From assembly GCA_031401815.1 (NCBI GenBank), contig JANNRW010000467.1, positions 1 to 26,476 on the forward strand: a DNA stretch of 26,476 bases, given 5' to 3'. The notes beneath the pieces are model-generated. The model saw only the letters and a list, made by a program, of their open reading frames with translations, searched no databases and was not told the DNA's origin. The stretch is from JANNRW01 sp031401815. Its GTDB lineage: Bacteria > Desulfobacterota > Desulfuromonadia > Geobacterales > DSM-12255. Shown here in pieces: positions 7,888 through 15,170 of this stretch. The translations under genes and the position numbers were made by a program. The first letter of the stretch is position 1. Each line of letters opens with the position of its first letter.

Positions 7888-9240
7888 TCATGGTTGGTCT
7901 ATACCTGCGAGAAGGTTTCTTCCCTTATTTGTAATGCGGTATTTCTGCAGAGGGCTGTTGGGCTTATCGGGGATGGTCATTTCAATCAGTTCTGCTTCCA
8001 GTGCCGGCTGCAAGTAGCCGTCAACAAAGCTGTCGCGATGTTTGAGTCCCAGGGTTAGCTGCAATGTAGACCGACTCATATCGCCATCAATGATAGAGAG
8101 CAACCTCGCGACTTGCCCGGTGACTTGCCCGGTGACTTGCCCGGTGACTTGCTCGGTAACTGCTGATATAGGCTTTGCATAGCGGAAAACAATCCGTACA
8201 TAGCTGTCTCGAATTTCAAATGCCTCTTTCCCGTAGACTTTGAGAATACGTGGTACGCCAGAGCCGAGATGTTCGACAATTTCCAGATCGCGGAAAACGC
8301 GCATGATCTCCTTGTTACGGGGGACAGAGCAGCCGCCGAAGAAATCCTTTTCGGTGACGCCATAAGGCAAGCCACCCATGGAGGTAACCTCAGCACGATC
8401 AGAGAAAAACTCCAGCTTCGGGGTTGCGCCATACGAGTAGTCATTGTGCACCACAGCATTGATAATGGCCTCGCGAATGGCAATAGAGTTGATCATTTCC
8501 CGTTCCTGTCGCAAAGGGTAGCCGATCTTGGTGAAGATGGTATTTTCCACCTTGACTCTATCCAGCAGCGCTTTCAGTGCTTTTACCAGAGAGCAGCGCC
8601 CGTAATCGCGATTTTCGATCAAATCCACCCGATCAACACCGGCATATTTCGCCACCTGCAATGAAGATCCGTTTTCATCAGCCAGCAAGTAGGCGGCATA
8701 GTTGAGTTTATCATCCGGAGTCAGCAACTCCAGATTCCTCATGAAGGCGTCGTTGAGTTGAAGCCCCCGGGTTTCATAGTAAATCTTGAGCTGCTCAAAG
8801 GTGAGATTTCTTCGTGGTGATTCCATGCGGCCAATCGTGTTACGGATACGTCGACCATAAAGTGATTCAATCATTTCCCTGGGCATGGGCTCGGCGGCGC
8901 TGCCGATGCGTAGAAAACAGCCCTTTTCAGTCATGCCGTATTTCTTGAGGTAGTAGGGTTTTTCAAGACCACCGGCCACGACGATGCGGAGGATCTCCTT
9001 GCCTTCAACTCTTTCATGCAAAATTTCGAACAGACCCATGATTGACGGTTGAATGTTATTTTTAAGGCGATCCTTGATTGCCAGCTGGAGTGCATCGCAA
9101 TCCCTGACCCCGAAGACTGTGCCATCATTGTCGATGCCGATATGCAGGCTGCCACCTTCCCGGGCATTCAGGAACGCTACCACTTCCTTTTCCAGTCCGT
9201 CGGTCAGCTCGCGTTTATATTCTATGCGGTTGTTTTCCAT
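7888..9240 (-). CDS. AlbA_2/Schlafen-type domain transcriptional regulator (COG2865-like)
   Basis: The 450-residue product begins with an AlbA_2 domain (IEYKRELTDGLEKEVVAFLN, then GGSLHIGIDNDGTVFGVRD). A GHKL-type ATPase-like segment follows, REAIINAVVHNDYS with GLPYGVTEKDFFGGCSVPRN and LGSGVPRI. The end is a winged-helix-like region (from about 385). Just before it a four-residue unit VTGQ is repeated three times, coded by a 12-bp tandem repeat. Such proteins are often annotated as putative transcriptional regulators or RecG-like helicases; a helicase is not supported because Walker motifs are absent. GAGGG precedes the ATG. It is monocistronic and flanked by unrelated genes, and its target is unknown. 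Confidence 0.88.
   Translation of the reverse strand: MENNRIEYKRELTDGLEKEVVAFLNAREGGSLHIGIDNDGTVFGVRDCDALQLAIKDRLKNNIQPSIMGLFEILHERVEGKEILRIVVAGGLEKPYYLKKYGMTEKGCFLRIGSAAEPMPREMIESLYGRRIRNTIGRMESPRRNLTFEQLKIYYETRGLQLNDAFMRNLELLTPDDKLNYAAYLLADENGSSLQVAKYAGVDRVDLIENRDYGRCSLVKALKALLDRVKVENTIFTKIGYPLRQEREMINSIAIREAIINAVVHNDYSYGATPKLEFFSDRAEVTSMGGLPYGVTEKDFFGGCSVPRNKEIMRVFRDLEIVEHLGSGVPRILKVYGKEAFEIRDSYVRIVFRYAKPISAVTEQVTGQVTGQVTGQVARLLSIIDGDMSRSTLQLTLGLKHRDSFVDGYLQPALEAELIEMTIPDKPNSPLQKYRITNKGRNLLAGIDQP
8111..8158. repeat. 12-bp tandem repeat inside the AlbA_2-type gene
   Basis: Unit ACTTGCCCGGTG occurs in three perfect copies (8111-8146) and one diverged copy (8147-8158). It is in frame and codes for the VTGQ peptide repeat on the minus strand. 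Copy number could change by slippage without shifting the frame. Confidence 0.9.
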
Positions 9241-9628
9241 TACATACCCTCGTTACTTCTGCATAGAGAAACAGATATTCGTCTCGTGTCAAGGCTACGA
9301 GCGAGCCATAGACCTGTCAGTCCTCCTGGCAGGTACATTCGGTTGGTTGGGCATTTCTTTTCTTGTTCAGCTTTAAATGAATCCGTCCCCTATTATCCTT
9401 TTCCTTACTGAACTCCATCTCTAATTGTCGTGACACTGATACGACAATCTGCCCAACACAAGTACGCTGGTTTTCGATCGCTGAGTTGTTTTTTGTCCAT
9501 ATCGTTCAGGTTCCCAAATTCCATGAGGCATGTTGCCGAAAACAGGTTGCAAAGCAGAGTTTCTCCAATAGCTTCAGAGGTTTAGCTATCTACAGCTTCT
9601 ATCACAGAGAGAAGTTGATGACAATTAA
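9241..9628. other. Gap without a supported gene; two short inverted repeats
   Basis: No ORF here has a ribosome site or protein-like composition; the + strand frames opening in this area run out of the antisense of the neighbouring gene. A hairpin with 9-nt arms (one mismatch) and a 5-nt loop lies at 9312-9334. A perfect 8-nt inverted repeat ATTGTCGT/ACGACAAT with a 9-nt spacer lies at 9424-9448. A TTGACA on the minus strand (9287-9292) could be the -35 of the AlbA_2-type gene, but no good -10 follows. Confidence 0.5.
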
Positions 9629-9660
9629 AAAAGGCCCTGATCGCTGGATCAGGGCCTTTT
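9629..9660 (-). terminator. Hairpin terminator of the cysteine-rich protein gene
   Basis: Perfect 14-nt arms (9629-9642 and 9647-9660) close a 4-nt loop. On the minus strand the stem is followed by six Ts. It begins 19 bases past the stop of the cysteine-rich gene, so it is that gene's terminator. Confidence 0.93.
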
Positions 9661-9679
9661 GACATTCACTGGCAATCAG

Positions 9680-10282
9680 CTACTTTTTGGTATTGCAGTT
9701 ACCTTTGCAGCCTGCTTTACCCTTCTTGCTGCACTTACACGTACCGCCATCTTTGCTACAGTCACAGCTTGCGGTTTTATCACAGTTTTTACAGCTCGTT
9801 GCTTTATTGCAGCCTTTGCAGCTACCGTCCTTGCATGAGCTGCAATCACTGCATGACTTCCCATTCTGGCACTGCTTGCAACCACAGCTGCCAGCCTTGT
9901 TACAGTTACTGCCATCCTCGTCCATCATCTGGCAGACTTTTTGGCAGACACTATCAGGCAGTTTGCTGCTTTCACGCACTGCCTCAATTTTTGCCTTAAC
10001 AGCGGTGACCTCAGCTTTCAGCGCATCAATTTTGGCACTGTCCGGTGCTTCTTTCAGCCCTTCTCGCTGCAAGTCGAACCTTTTGTTCATCATCTCCTGA
10101 CGCAAATCAATGGTGTCTGCCTTGAATTTCCTGATCTGCTCTGGAGTTGCATCTCCTTTAGTCGAGCTGCAACAATCCCCTTTTTTCGAACCTTTCGGCT
10201 CCATCTTGCCCTGAGCCAGTGCAGCTACCCCCACAGAAAGGGCGAGTGCACAAACTGCTATTGCGGTGTACAGTTTCTTCAT
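9680..10282 (-). CDS. Exported cysteine-rich protein: Spy/CpxP-like helical part plus metallothionein-like tail
   Basis: The 200-residue product has a clear signal peptide (MKKLYTAIAVCALALSVGVAALA, cleavage probably after ALA or AQ). A charged helical stretch (about 45-115; TPEQIRKFKADTIDLRQEMM, LKAEVTAVKAKIEAVRE) resembles the metal-stress proteins of the Spy/CpxP/ZraP group. From about residue 118 to the end there are 19 cysteines, many as CxC, CxxC or CxxxxC (SCGCKQC, SCSDCSSC, SCKGC, SCDC, TCKCS), with lysine and serine between. A CC pair also lies just after the signal peptide. This suggests thiol binding of a soft metal in the periplasm. GGAGACC precedes the ATG. It is a single-gene unit with its own promoter and terminator. 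No exact family is recognised and metal binding is inferred. Confidence 0.88.
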   Translation of the reverse strand: MKKLYTAIAVCALALSVGVAALAQGKMEPKGSKKGDCCSSTKGDATPEQIRKFKADTIDLRQEMMNKRFDLQREGLKEAPDSAKIDALKAEVTAVKAKIEAVRESSKLPDSVCQKVCQMMDEDGSNCNKAGSCGCKQCQNGKSCSDCSSCKDGSCKGCNKATSCKNCDKTASCDCSKDGGTCKCSKKGKAGCKGNCNTKK

Positions 10283-10314
10283 TGGTGTCTGGTCTCCTAT
10301 GTAAAAGTACTTTG

Positions 10315-10343
10315 ATACTACCGAAGTTGAAAAAAATAGTCAT
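10315..10343 (-). promoter_or_regulatory. Promoter of the cysteine-rich protein gene
   Basis: On the minus strand ATGACT (10338-10343) is separated by 17 bases from TAGTAT (10315-10320), a fair sigma70-type pair. The start codon is 33 bases beyond the -10. The sequence upstream to 10365 is nearly the same as that at the GGDEF gene promoter, so both may be controlled together. Confidence 0.6.
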
Positions 10344-10365
10344 TCAATTTATTGCATATATCTGG
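10326..10365 (-). repeat. Promoter-region repeat, copy A
   Basis: This 40-nt segment matches 11361-11399 at about 32 positions, with one single-base gap. The shared minus-strand words are CCAGATATATGCA at the far end and TGACTATTT followed by TTCAAC near the gene. Both copies end 44-48 bases before a start codon on the same strand. Confidence 0.75.
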
Positions 10366-10599
10366 GACACAACCTTTTCTTCGAAAGTAATGGAGATTTA
10401 TGTGCCCCCATAACTGGATTGAGACACCACACCATAAATCTCTCTCAGGCGATTCACTCCGTTACTGGATGGTTTTTTTGTAATTTGCTTCTTATTATTG
10501 GTGAGCTGGTTCCTGGGGCTTTCTGGCTGATATCCAGCAGGGAATGTTTGGTTGCTATACTGTTATTGGGTGTCCTCAAATATTACAAGCTGGCGCAGA
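10366..10599. other. Gap without a supported gene
   Basis: This stretch lies downstream of the GGDEF gene and upstream of the promoter of the cysteine-rich gene. The + strand frames here are continuations of GGDEF antisense and lack ribosome sites. No strong hairpin terminator was seen. Confidence 0.5.
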
Positions 10600-11313
10600 T
10601 CAAGCAGCTACAACAAAGCAGTTCTTTCCATTCTCCTTGGCCTGGAGCAGGGCCTTCTCAACCTTTTTCAGGCAATCGTTAACACTCTGTCCAGCCACGA
10701 ATTCGCCGACTCCAAGGCTTACGGTTACCCGGATACCTGGTTTGCTTACCTTGAATTCGGTCATCGCAATAGACTGGCTGATTTTCTGGGCTACCGAGAG
10801 TGCGCCGTCTATACCGGTTTCAGGAAGCAGGAAGAGAAACTCTTCACCACCCCAGCGGGAGCAGATGTCTTCATTCCGTACGCACTCCCTCAGCACACAG
10901 GAAATTTCGAACAGAACATCATCGCCGCAGTTGATGCCGTATGTGTCATTTACCAGCTTGAAATTGTCCACATCCGCCATAATGAGCGAATAAGTCCGCT
11001 GATGCCGTTGGGCACGGCTATGCTCCTGTTCGATCTTTTCCGAAATATCACGCCGGTTTGCAAGACCTGTCAATGGATCTATTCTGGTAGCAAGCTCAAG
11101 AGAGCGTGTCATCTCTACAAGTTGAGTCTTTAGCCGACCGATTTCGTGAACTGAGGATTCAGCATGCTGCACAGATTCCCTTGCCAGTTCGAGAAGTTGG
11201 CTACAGAAAGAAAAAAACGGGTTTCCGGCATGATCCCCGGCAGAAATCAGAAGCTCGTGGCCTTTTATTTCATCTTTTATTAACGAAACATCCCTCTTGC
11301 CGGTTCTGGTCAT
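10600..11313 (-). CDS. GGDEF diguanylate cyclase
   Basis: The 237-residue product has a short N-terminal part with a likely coiled coil (about 38-75) and a full GGDEF domain from RIDPLTGLANRR (77-88). The active-site motif is GGEEF (155-159). RNED (146-149) sits exactly five residues before it, matching the inhibitory RxxD site for c-di-GMP feedback. DVDNFKLVNDTYG carries the metal-binding aspartates. It should make c-di-GMP from two GTP. There is no transmembrane segment and no recognised sensor domain. GGAGGAG precedes the ATG. It lies 60 bases after the lipM-like gene but has its own promoter-like sequence. Confidence 0.93.
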   Translation of the reverse strand: MTRTGKRDVSLIKDEIKGHELLISAGDHAGNPFFSFCSQLLELARESVQHAESSVHEIGRLKTQLVEMTRSLELATRIDPLTGLANRRDISEKIEQEHSRAQRHQRTYSLIMADVDNFKLVNDTYGINCGDDVLFEISCVLRECVRNEDICSRWGGEEFLFLLPETGIDGALSVAQKISQSIAMTEFKVSKPGIRVTVSLGVGEFVAGQSVNDCLKKVEKALLQAKENGKNCFVVAA

Positions 11314-11342
11314 ACGCTCCTCCAGATCTCCCTGATATAATG

Positions 11343-11377
11343 TCCTGTAATAATACAGGAGTTGAAGAAATAGTCAT
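11343..11377 (-). promoter_or_regulatory. Promoter and palindrome before the GGDEF gene
   Basis: On the minus strand ATGACT (11372-11377) and TATTAT (11350-11355) are 16 bases apart. A perfect inverted repeat TCCTGTA-ATAA-TACAGGA (11343-11360) overlaps the -10 and could be a repressor site. The upstream part overlaps the 3' end of the lipM-like gene. Confidence 0.55.
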
Positions 11378-11399
11378 GCTGTTTTTTGCATATATCTGG
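11361..11399 (-). repeat. Promoter-region repeat, copy B
   Basis: This is the partner of 10326-10365. Here its distal half also codes for the last residues of the lipM-like protein (RYMQKTA), so a piece of coding sequence and the promoter are shared with the other copy. Confidence 0.75.
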
Positions 11400-12159
11400 C
11401 GGCAGTTTTGATTTCATTTTCAGTCAGGGGTGTTTCAGTAAAGGAGATATTGAACTGCTCTGCAAAGGAGTTTTCAAGGAGTTCCATCAGAGATTCAGAG
11501 CTTAATGTTACTCCCGTTTGGCCAAGAGAAGTTGTTTTTGAAGCGAGTTCTGCGGAATCTTCGCGTAGATAGGGGGTGCTTTCATCTGTCATTGACTTTA
11601 ATGGAATGGAGCCGTGCTGGAATACCAGCTCTTTCAGCCGTCTCTGGGCATTGCCGCCTATTTTCTTTCCGTCAAGGAGGATGTCACAGCTTTCAATGCC
11701 ATCAAAACAGAGTGGGGTACGTATCCCGAGGGGTCTGCTTCTGCCATGGTAGTCAGCGGCGTAGGAGGGGGCTAGCCCGAGCTTCCGGTAAAAGGTTATG
11801 AGAAAAGAGGTGAGGTGGAAAAATGTATCCTTGACGCTACGGGCAGGTGTGATGAAGGTTACAGGGGAGACCAGAGAGTAGGTGAGCTCCTGGCTGTGAT
11901 AGATCACCCCACCTCCGGTAATCCGCCTGACAACGGGCACTCCGGCTTTGCGGCAGCGGTCGAGATCAAGTATCTCTGATGGATTTTGAAACCTTCCATG
12001 GGAAAAGGCAGGAGGACTCCAGCCGTAAAGTCTCAGAAGCGGCTGTGAGCTTTCCGGGTCAAAGCAGGAGAGGAGGGACTCGTCAATTGCCATGTTTTCC
12101 GGACCGGGCAAGGAACCGGTTTTGATGAGACGCCAGGATGAAGAAAAAAGGCTTTTCAT
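11374..12159 (-). CDS. lipM: Octanoyltransferase LipM-type (BPL/LplA/LipB fold)
   Basis: The 261-residue product has the family blocks RRITGGGVIYHSQELTYSLV, then TPLCFDGIESCDILLDGKKIGGNAQRR and QHGSI. Cys151 in CF sits at the place of the catalytic Cys150 of Bacillus LipM, and Lys166 is the conserved lysine. This favours an octanoyl transferase over a lipoate ligase; it would move octanoyl from acyl carrier protein to GcvH or lipoyl domains. An in-frame ATG at 12195 would add 12 residues without family similarity and run toward a repeat element, so the ATG at 12159 (MKSLFSSSWRLIKTG) was chosen. No strong ribosome site is visible at either start. Confidence 0.85.
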   Translation of the reverse strand: MKSLFSSSWRLIKTGSLPGPENMAIDESLLSCFDPESSQPLLRLYGWSPPAFSHGRFQNPSEILDLDRCRKAGVPVVRRITGGGVIYHSQELTYSLVSPVTFITPARSVKDTFFHLTSFLITFYRKLGLAPSYAADYHGRSRPLGIRTPLCFDGIESCDILLDGKKIGGNAQRRLKELVFQHGSIPLKSMTDESTPYLREDSAELASKTTSLGQTGVTLSSESLMELLENSFAEQFNISFTETPLTENEIKTAARYMQKTA

Positions 12160-12191
12160 GCCGATTGAGATGAACTTATAAAAAGCATTTG

Positions 12192-12469
12192 CCACAGAGA
12201 CACAGAGGCACGGAGATAAGCATTACAGAGAGTTAGGCTATGAAAGCGGTTCAAATCTTTTTCACCTTTCGAGTTATTACGACTCCTACACATAACCCCA
12301 TCCCCCTCCTGACCTCCCCCTTGAAGGGGGAGGAATGAAGTCATAATCCCCTCCCCTTCAGGGGGAGGGTTAGGGTGGGGGTGGGTTAAAGGTTGAAATG
12401 TCGGAGTAGTATTATGCTCTGCATACAGAAAAGATCTGTGATTTCCTCTGTGTCTCCGTGTCTCTGTGG
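12192..12469. repeat. Nested inverted repeat element
   Basis: The outer arms, 12192-12215 and 12446-12469, are near-perfect reverse complements built from CCACAGAGACACAGAG-like words. Inside, 12298-12340 and 12347-12386 hold C-rich and G-rich palindromic blocks such as CCCCCTTGAAGGGGG. The whole gap between the lipM-like and FKBP genes is filled by this element and no gene is seen. It resembles non-coding miniature elements of Geobacter-type genomes (recollection, not a search). Confidence 0.7.
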
Positions 12470-12488
12470 TGCAACTGCGGTTCTTAGG

Positions 12489-12986
12489 TCAAACGATCTG
12501 CAGCAGTTCAAGCTCAAAAGTAAGATTTTGCCCTGCGAGCGGATGATTTGCATCAAAGGTTACTTCTTTGTCCGTAATTTCAACAACAGTAACGCCGATC
12601 TCTTCATCATCCTCTCCTGAAAGGATCAGTTCGTCCCCCTCTTCTGCTTCGAAATCTTCGGGCAGATCAGCAGCCGGTACAGAAAAGACCCTCTCTTCGT
12701 CAAACTCGCCAAATGCATCTTCAGCTTTTATGGTTACGCTCTTTTTCTCACCTTGAACCATCCCTACCAGAGCTGCTTCAACCTGCGGGAAAAGCTCTCC
12801 CGAGCCGATAACCAGCTCCAAAGGCCCACTTTCACAGCCGCAGCCGCAATCATCACTGCTGCACTCACCGGTATCGCACTGTTCAGAGCTTCCCTCATCT
12901 TCCACTGTAGAATCGAAAATGGAGCCGTCTTCGAGTCTGCCGGTATAGTTTATTTTTACCTTGTCACCCTGTTTTGCCTGTATCAT
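12489..12986 (-). CDS. FKBP-type peptidyl-prolyl isomerase (SlyD-like) with cysteine cluster insertion
   Basis: The 165-residue product begins MIQAKQGDKVKINYTGRLEDGSIFDST, typical of SlyD-type FKBPs, and has PLELVIGSGELFPQVEAALVGM and the insert-in-flap region (AEDAFGEFDEERVFSVP, then FDANHPLAGQNLTFELELLQI). AAGGAAAGGTG precedes the ATG at 12986. A longer frame to 13112 is possible but its extra residues do not fit the family. Between the second strand and PLELVIG lies an acidic insert with five cysteines (37, 42, 47, 49, 51). The usual histidine-rich metal tail of enterobacterial SlyD is absent, so the insert may be the metal site here (inference). It should act as a cytoplasmic folding helper. 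Confidence 0.92.
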   Translation of the reverse strand: MIQAKQGDKVKINYTGRLEDGSIFDSTVEDEGSSEQCDTGECSSDDCGCGCESGPLELVIGSGELFPQVEAALVGMVQGEKKSVTIKAEDAFGEFDEERVFSVPAADLPEDFEAEEGDELILSGEDDEEIGVTVVEITDKEVTFDANHPLAGQNLTFELELLQIV

Positions 12987-13117
12987 TTGATCACCTTTCC
13001 TTCTGTTTTTTTGATTTCCCATAATAACTGAAAACTTCCGGCAATTGACAGCAAAAACATATCCTGCTATTAACGGTAACCGGTTATTGACCAAGTAGTC
13101 GGGGGGCAGCAACTAAA

Positions 13118-13207
13118 AGCAGTATTCAGTATTCAGGGGTCAGGAGTCAGCATGAAGGCTTCTACTGACTACTGACTACTGACTACTGACCCCTGACTAC
13201 TGACTTC
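13118..13207. repeat. Dispersed repeat before yceH
   Basis: The left half is the reverse complement of the unit found at 2091-2126 (GTATTCAGGGGTCAGGAGTC). The right half is a run of about 7-nt CTGACTA words followed by CCCCTGACTACTGACTTC. The two halves could fold on each other. It lies between the divergent FKBP and yceH genes and holds no ORF. Confidence 0.75.
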
Positions 13208-13260
13208 TGGGCAGTTCCGAAAAGCAATAAGCTCGAAATTAACAGATTATGGAGCTCTGC

Positions 13261-13914
13261 ATGAATCTTCCACTTAACGAAATAGAAGTCCGCATCCTTG
13301 GCTGTCTGATTGAAAAGGAGCTGACAACCCCTGAGTATTATCCGCTGTCACTGAATTCACTCACCAATGCCTGTAACCAGAAATCCAACCGTGAACCTGT
13401 GATGAGCCTTGAGGAAGAGAATGTTGTGCGCGGACTGGATAAGCTCAGGATTAAAGGTTTTGCAAGGCAATCTGCTGAAGGGGGTCGCGTTCCGAAATAT
13501 TGTCACTCTCTGGGAGAGCGCCTGACTCCGCCGGAGCTTGCAATACTTACTGAACTGCTGCTGAGAGGCCCACAGACTACAGGAGAGTTACGGAACCGGA
13601 GCAGCCGGATGTCACCCTGCGAGGATCTGGATGCTGCTGAAGAGGTACTTGGCGATTTGCAAAAGTTCGAGCCACCACTTGCCATCCTTCTCCCCCGTCA
13701 ACCAGGGCAAAAAGAGCAGCGCTATGCACACCTGCTCTCGGGAGAGCCGCAAGCTGTCGTATCAGAGCATCAACAACACCCTGAAGCGGCAAGAGTCCGG
13801 GTAATGGCCGAAGAAGAGAGGCTGGCGGCATTGGAGGCGGAAGTGGCCTTGCTGCGGGGAGAGGTTACTTCCCTGAGAGAGGCTGTAGCAGAGTTCAAGG
13901 CGCAGTTCGAGTAA
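13261..13914 (+). CDS. yceH: YceH family protein (DUF480)
   Basis: The 217-residue product closely follows the YceH pattern: EIEVRILGCLIEKELTTPEYYPLSLN, TNACNQKSNREPVM, LLLRGPQTTGELRNRSSRM and a C-terminal coiled coil (EERLAALEAEVALLRGEVTS). The family folds as winged helices and its role is not settled. The ATG at 13261 is chosen because GGAG lies 6 bases before it; an in-frame ATG at 13249 lacks a site. The 3' end overlaps the convergent secreted-protein gene by 20 bases. Confidence 0.92.
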   Translation: MNLPLNEIEVRILGCLIEKELTTPEYYPLSLNSLTNACNQKSNREPVMSLEEENVVRGLDKLRIKGFARQSAEGGRVPKYCHSLGERLTPPELAILTELLLRGPQTTGELRNRSSRMSPCEDLDAAEEVLGDLQKFEPPLAILLPRQPGQKEQRYAHLLSGEPQAVVSEHQQHPEAARVRVMAEEERLAALEAEVALLRGEVTSLREAVAEFKAQFE

Positions 13915-15070
13915 TCTTGCTCAACAGTTTCTGCCAATCCATGGTTTTGTAGATATCCAGCAGGGCATTGTTGTTAAGGTTCCGGGTAATCCCTGTTTTT
14001 TCCGGATCAAAAACAGTATTGCCGTCAAATTTCCACTGCACTACTACCAGTTGCACCGTATCCGGCGCAAGTTTCTGATTGAAAAAACCGAAATTCGGGG
14101 TAACCACTGCAACTCCGCTACTGCTGTCAACAGGGAGAAGGGTATACTCCGTGCCATCTTCAGAGCTCTTTATCTCAACTCTGGCCTGCATCTTGCGCTG
14201 TTCCGGAGCAAGCGCGTCCAGTTCGGACTGTAGCTGCTTCATCCTCTCCTGTAGCTGTTCCGCTGATTCCTTTATTTCGTTGGCAAGTGATCTGCTCTTT
14301 TCGATAAACTCTTTCTCGTTTTCCGGATCGACCCAGGTTCTGGTCTCATCTACCAGTATCGGGTTGCCGCTCTGTATTTTAGCCTCTGTTTTCTTCTTCT
14401 TCCCTTTTTTTGCTAACGCAGAAGGTAGACCAAGATCCTTGCCGGTCGCTTCAATGGCGGCTTTCAGATAGCGCTCCCTGCTTACCGGGAGCCAGAGAGG
14501 CTTGCTGTTGCGGGTCAGGACTGCAACTGCATGACCACTGTTCAGATAGGCAGGCATGCCGAGACGTTCACCGTCGCGCTGCGGCTCCGGCAGCAGAAAA
14601 CCGCTGCTGTCCTTGTAAACAACCGGCAAGTGAGCGAAAACATGTCCAAGGTTATTGACCGAAATATCCATGGTTGAAGGAGTATTAAAGGCAGCCCGGC
14701 GCTTCCCCTCTTTTTCTTCGTAGCGACCGATCATCAGGGCAAGGACAGCGTTCGGTCTCGAAGGGGGGCAACTCTTTCCGCTACAGATATCATATCGATC
14801 CTTTCCCGCGATTGATCCCCAGAATCTTGCCTCGTAACCCTTTGGAGGGGTCATAACCGGAGTTGAAGTTACAATTGCGGCTATCTCCTGAAGCCCTTTT
14901 CTGATTTTTGTCCGCCCGGCGCTGCTCAGTTTGTTCAGGTCAGGGCCTGGCTCATTCATTGAAAAAGTCCATTTGCCAACCTGTTCAGAGAGCGGGATCG
15001 CCTCTTCGGCAGATACGTTTGAAGCCGTAAAAATAAGTGTGATCAATAGTGCGCAGAGCAGAGCACGCAT
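13895..15070 (-). CDS. Secreted protein of unknown function with coiled coil
   Basis: The 391-residue product starts at 15070 with a good signal peptide (MRALLCALLITLIFTASNVSA, cleaved before EEAI) and AAGGGGG before the ATG. A longer frame to 15163 adds residues upstream of the signal and is rejected. The mature protein has a lysine-rich stretch (KKGKKKKTEAK) and a coiled coil (about 270-310, EKSRSLANEIKESAEQLQER). A region with DICSGKSCPPSRPN near 115 has two cysteines that may form a disulfide. No known family is recognised. Neighbours give no functional clue. A TTGACA lies upstream at about 15115-15125 on the minus strand. Confidence 0.82.
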   Translation of the reverse strand: MRALLCALLITLIFTASNVSAEEAIPLSEQVGKWTFSMNEPGPDLNKLSSAGRTKIRKGLQEIAAIVTSTPVMTPPKGYEARFWGSIAGKDRYDICSGKSCPPSRPNAVLALMIGRYEEKEGKRRAAFNTPSTMDISVNNLGHVFAHLPVVYKDSSGFLLPEPQRDGERLGMPAYLNSGHAVAVLTRNSKPLWLPVSRERYLKAAIEATGKDLGLPSALAKKGKKKKTEAKIQSGNPILVDETRTWVDPENEKEFIEKSRSLANEIKESAEQLQERMKQLQSELDALAPEQRKMQARVEIKSSEDGTEYTLLPVDSSSGVAVVTPNFGFFNQKLAPDTVQLVVVQWKFDGNTVFDPEKTGITRNLNNNALLDIYKTMDWQKLLSKITRTAP

Positions 15071-15170
15071 ATTATCCCCCTTCTTAAGAAAGTAGTGATG
15101 GAAAAGATAGCATAAGCCAATGTCAAGTGGAAGGGCAAGGTGATGCGGGGAGTTGATCTGCAAAGCTAGA

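Noticed and set aside
9049..9411. Plus-strand frames across the start of the AlbA_2-type gene
   Set aside because: They begin inside the antisense of that gene, have no ribosome site and show no protein-like pattern beyond it.
10552..11133. Plus-strand frame of 193 codons opposite the GGDEF gene
   Set aside because: It is the antisense of a clear GGDEF domain and has no start signals.
13071..13112. Longer N-terminus of the FKBP-type protein up to 13112
   Set aside because: The added residues do not match the family and the ATG at 12986 has a much better ribosome site.
13118..13207. Possible CRISPR-like array of TGACTAC words
   Set aside because: Units are about 7 nt, adjacent, with no spacers of constant length and no cas genes; it is a dispersed repeat.
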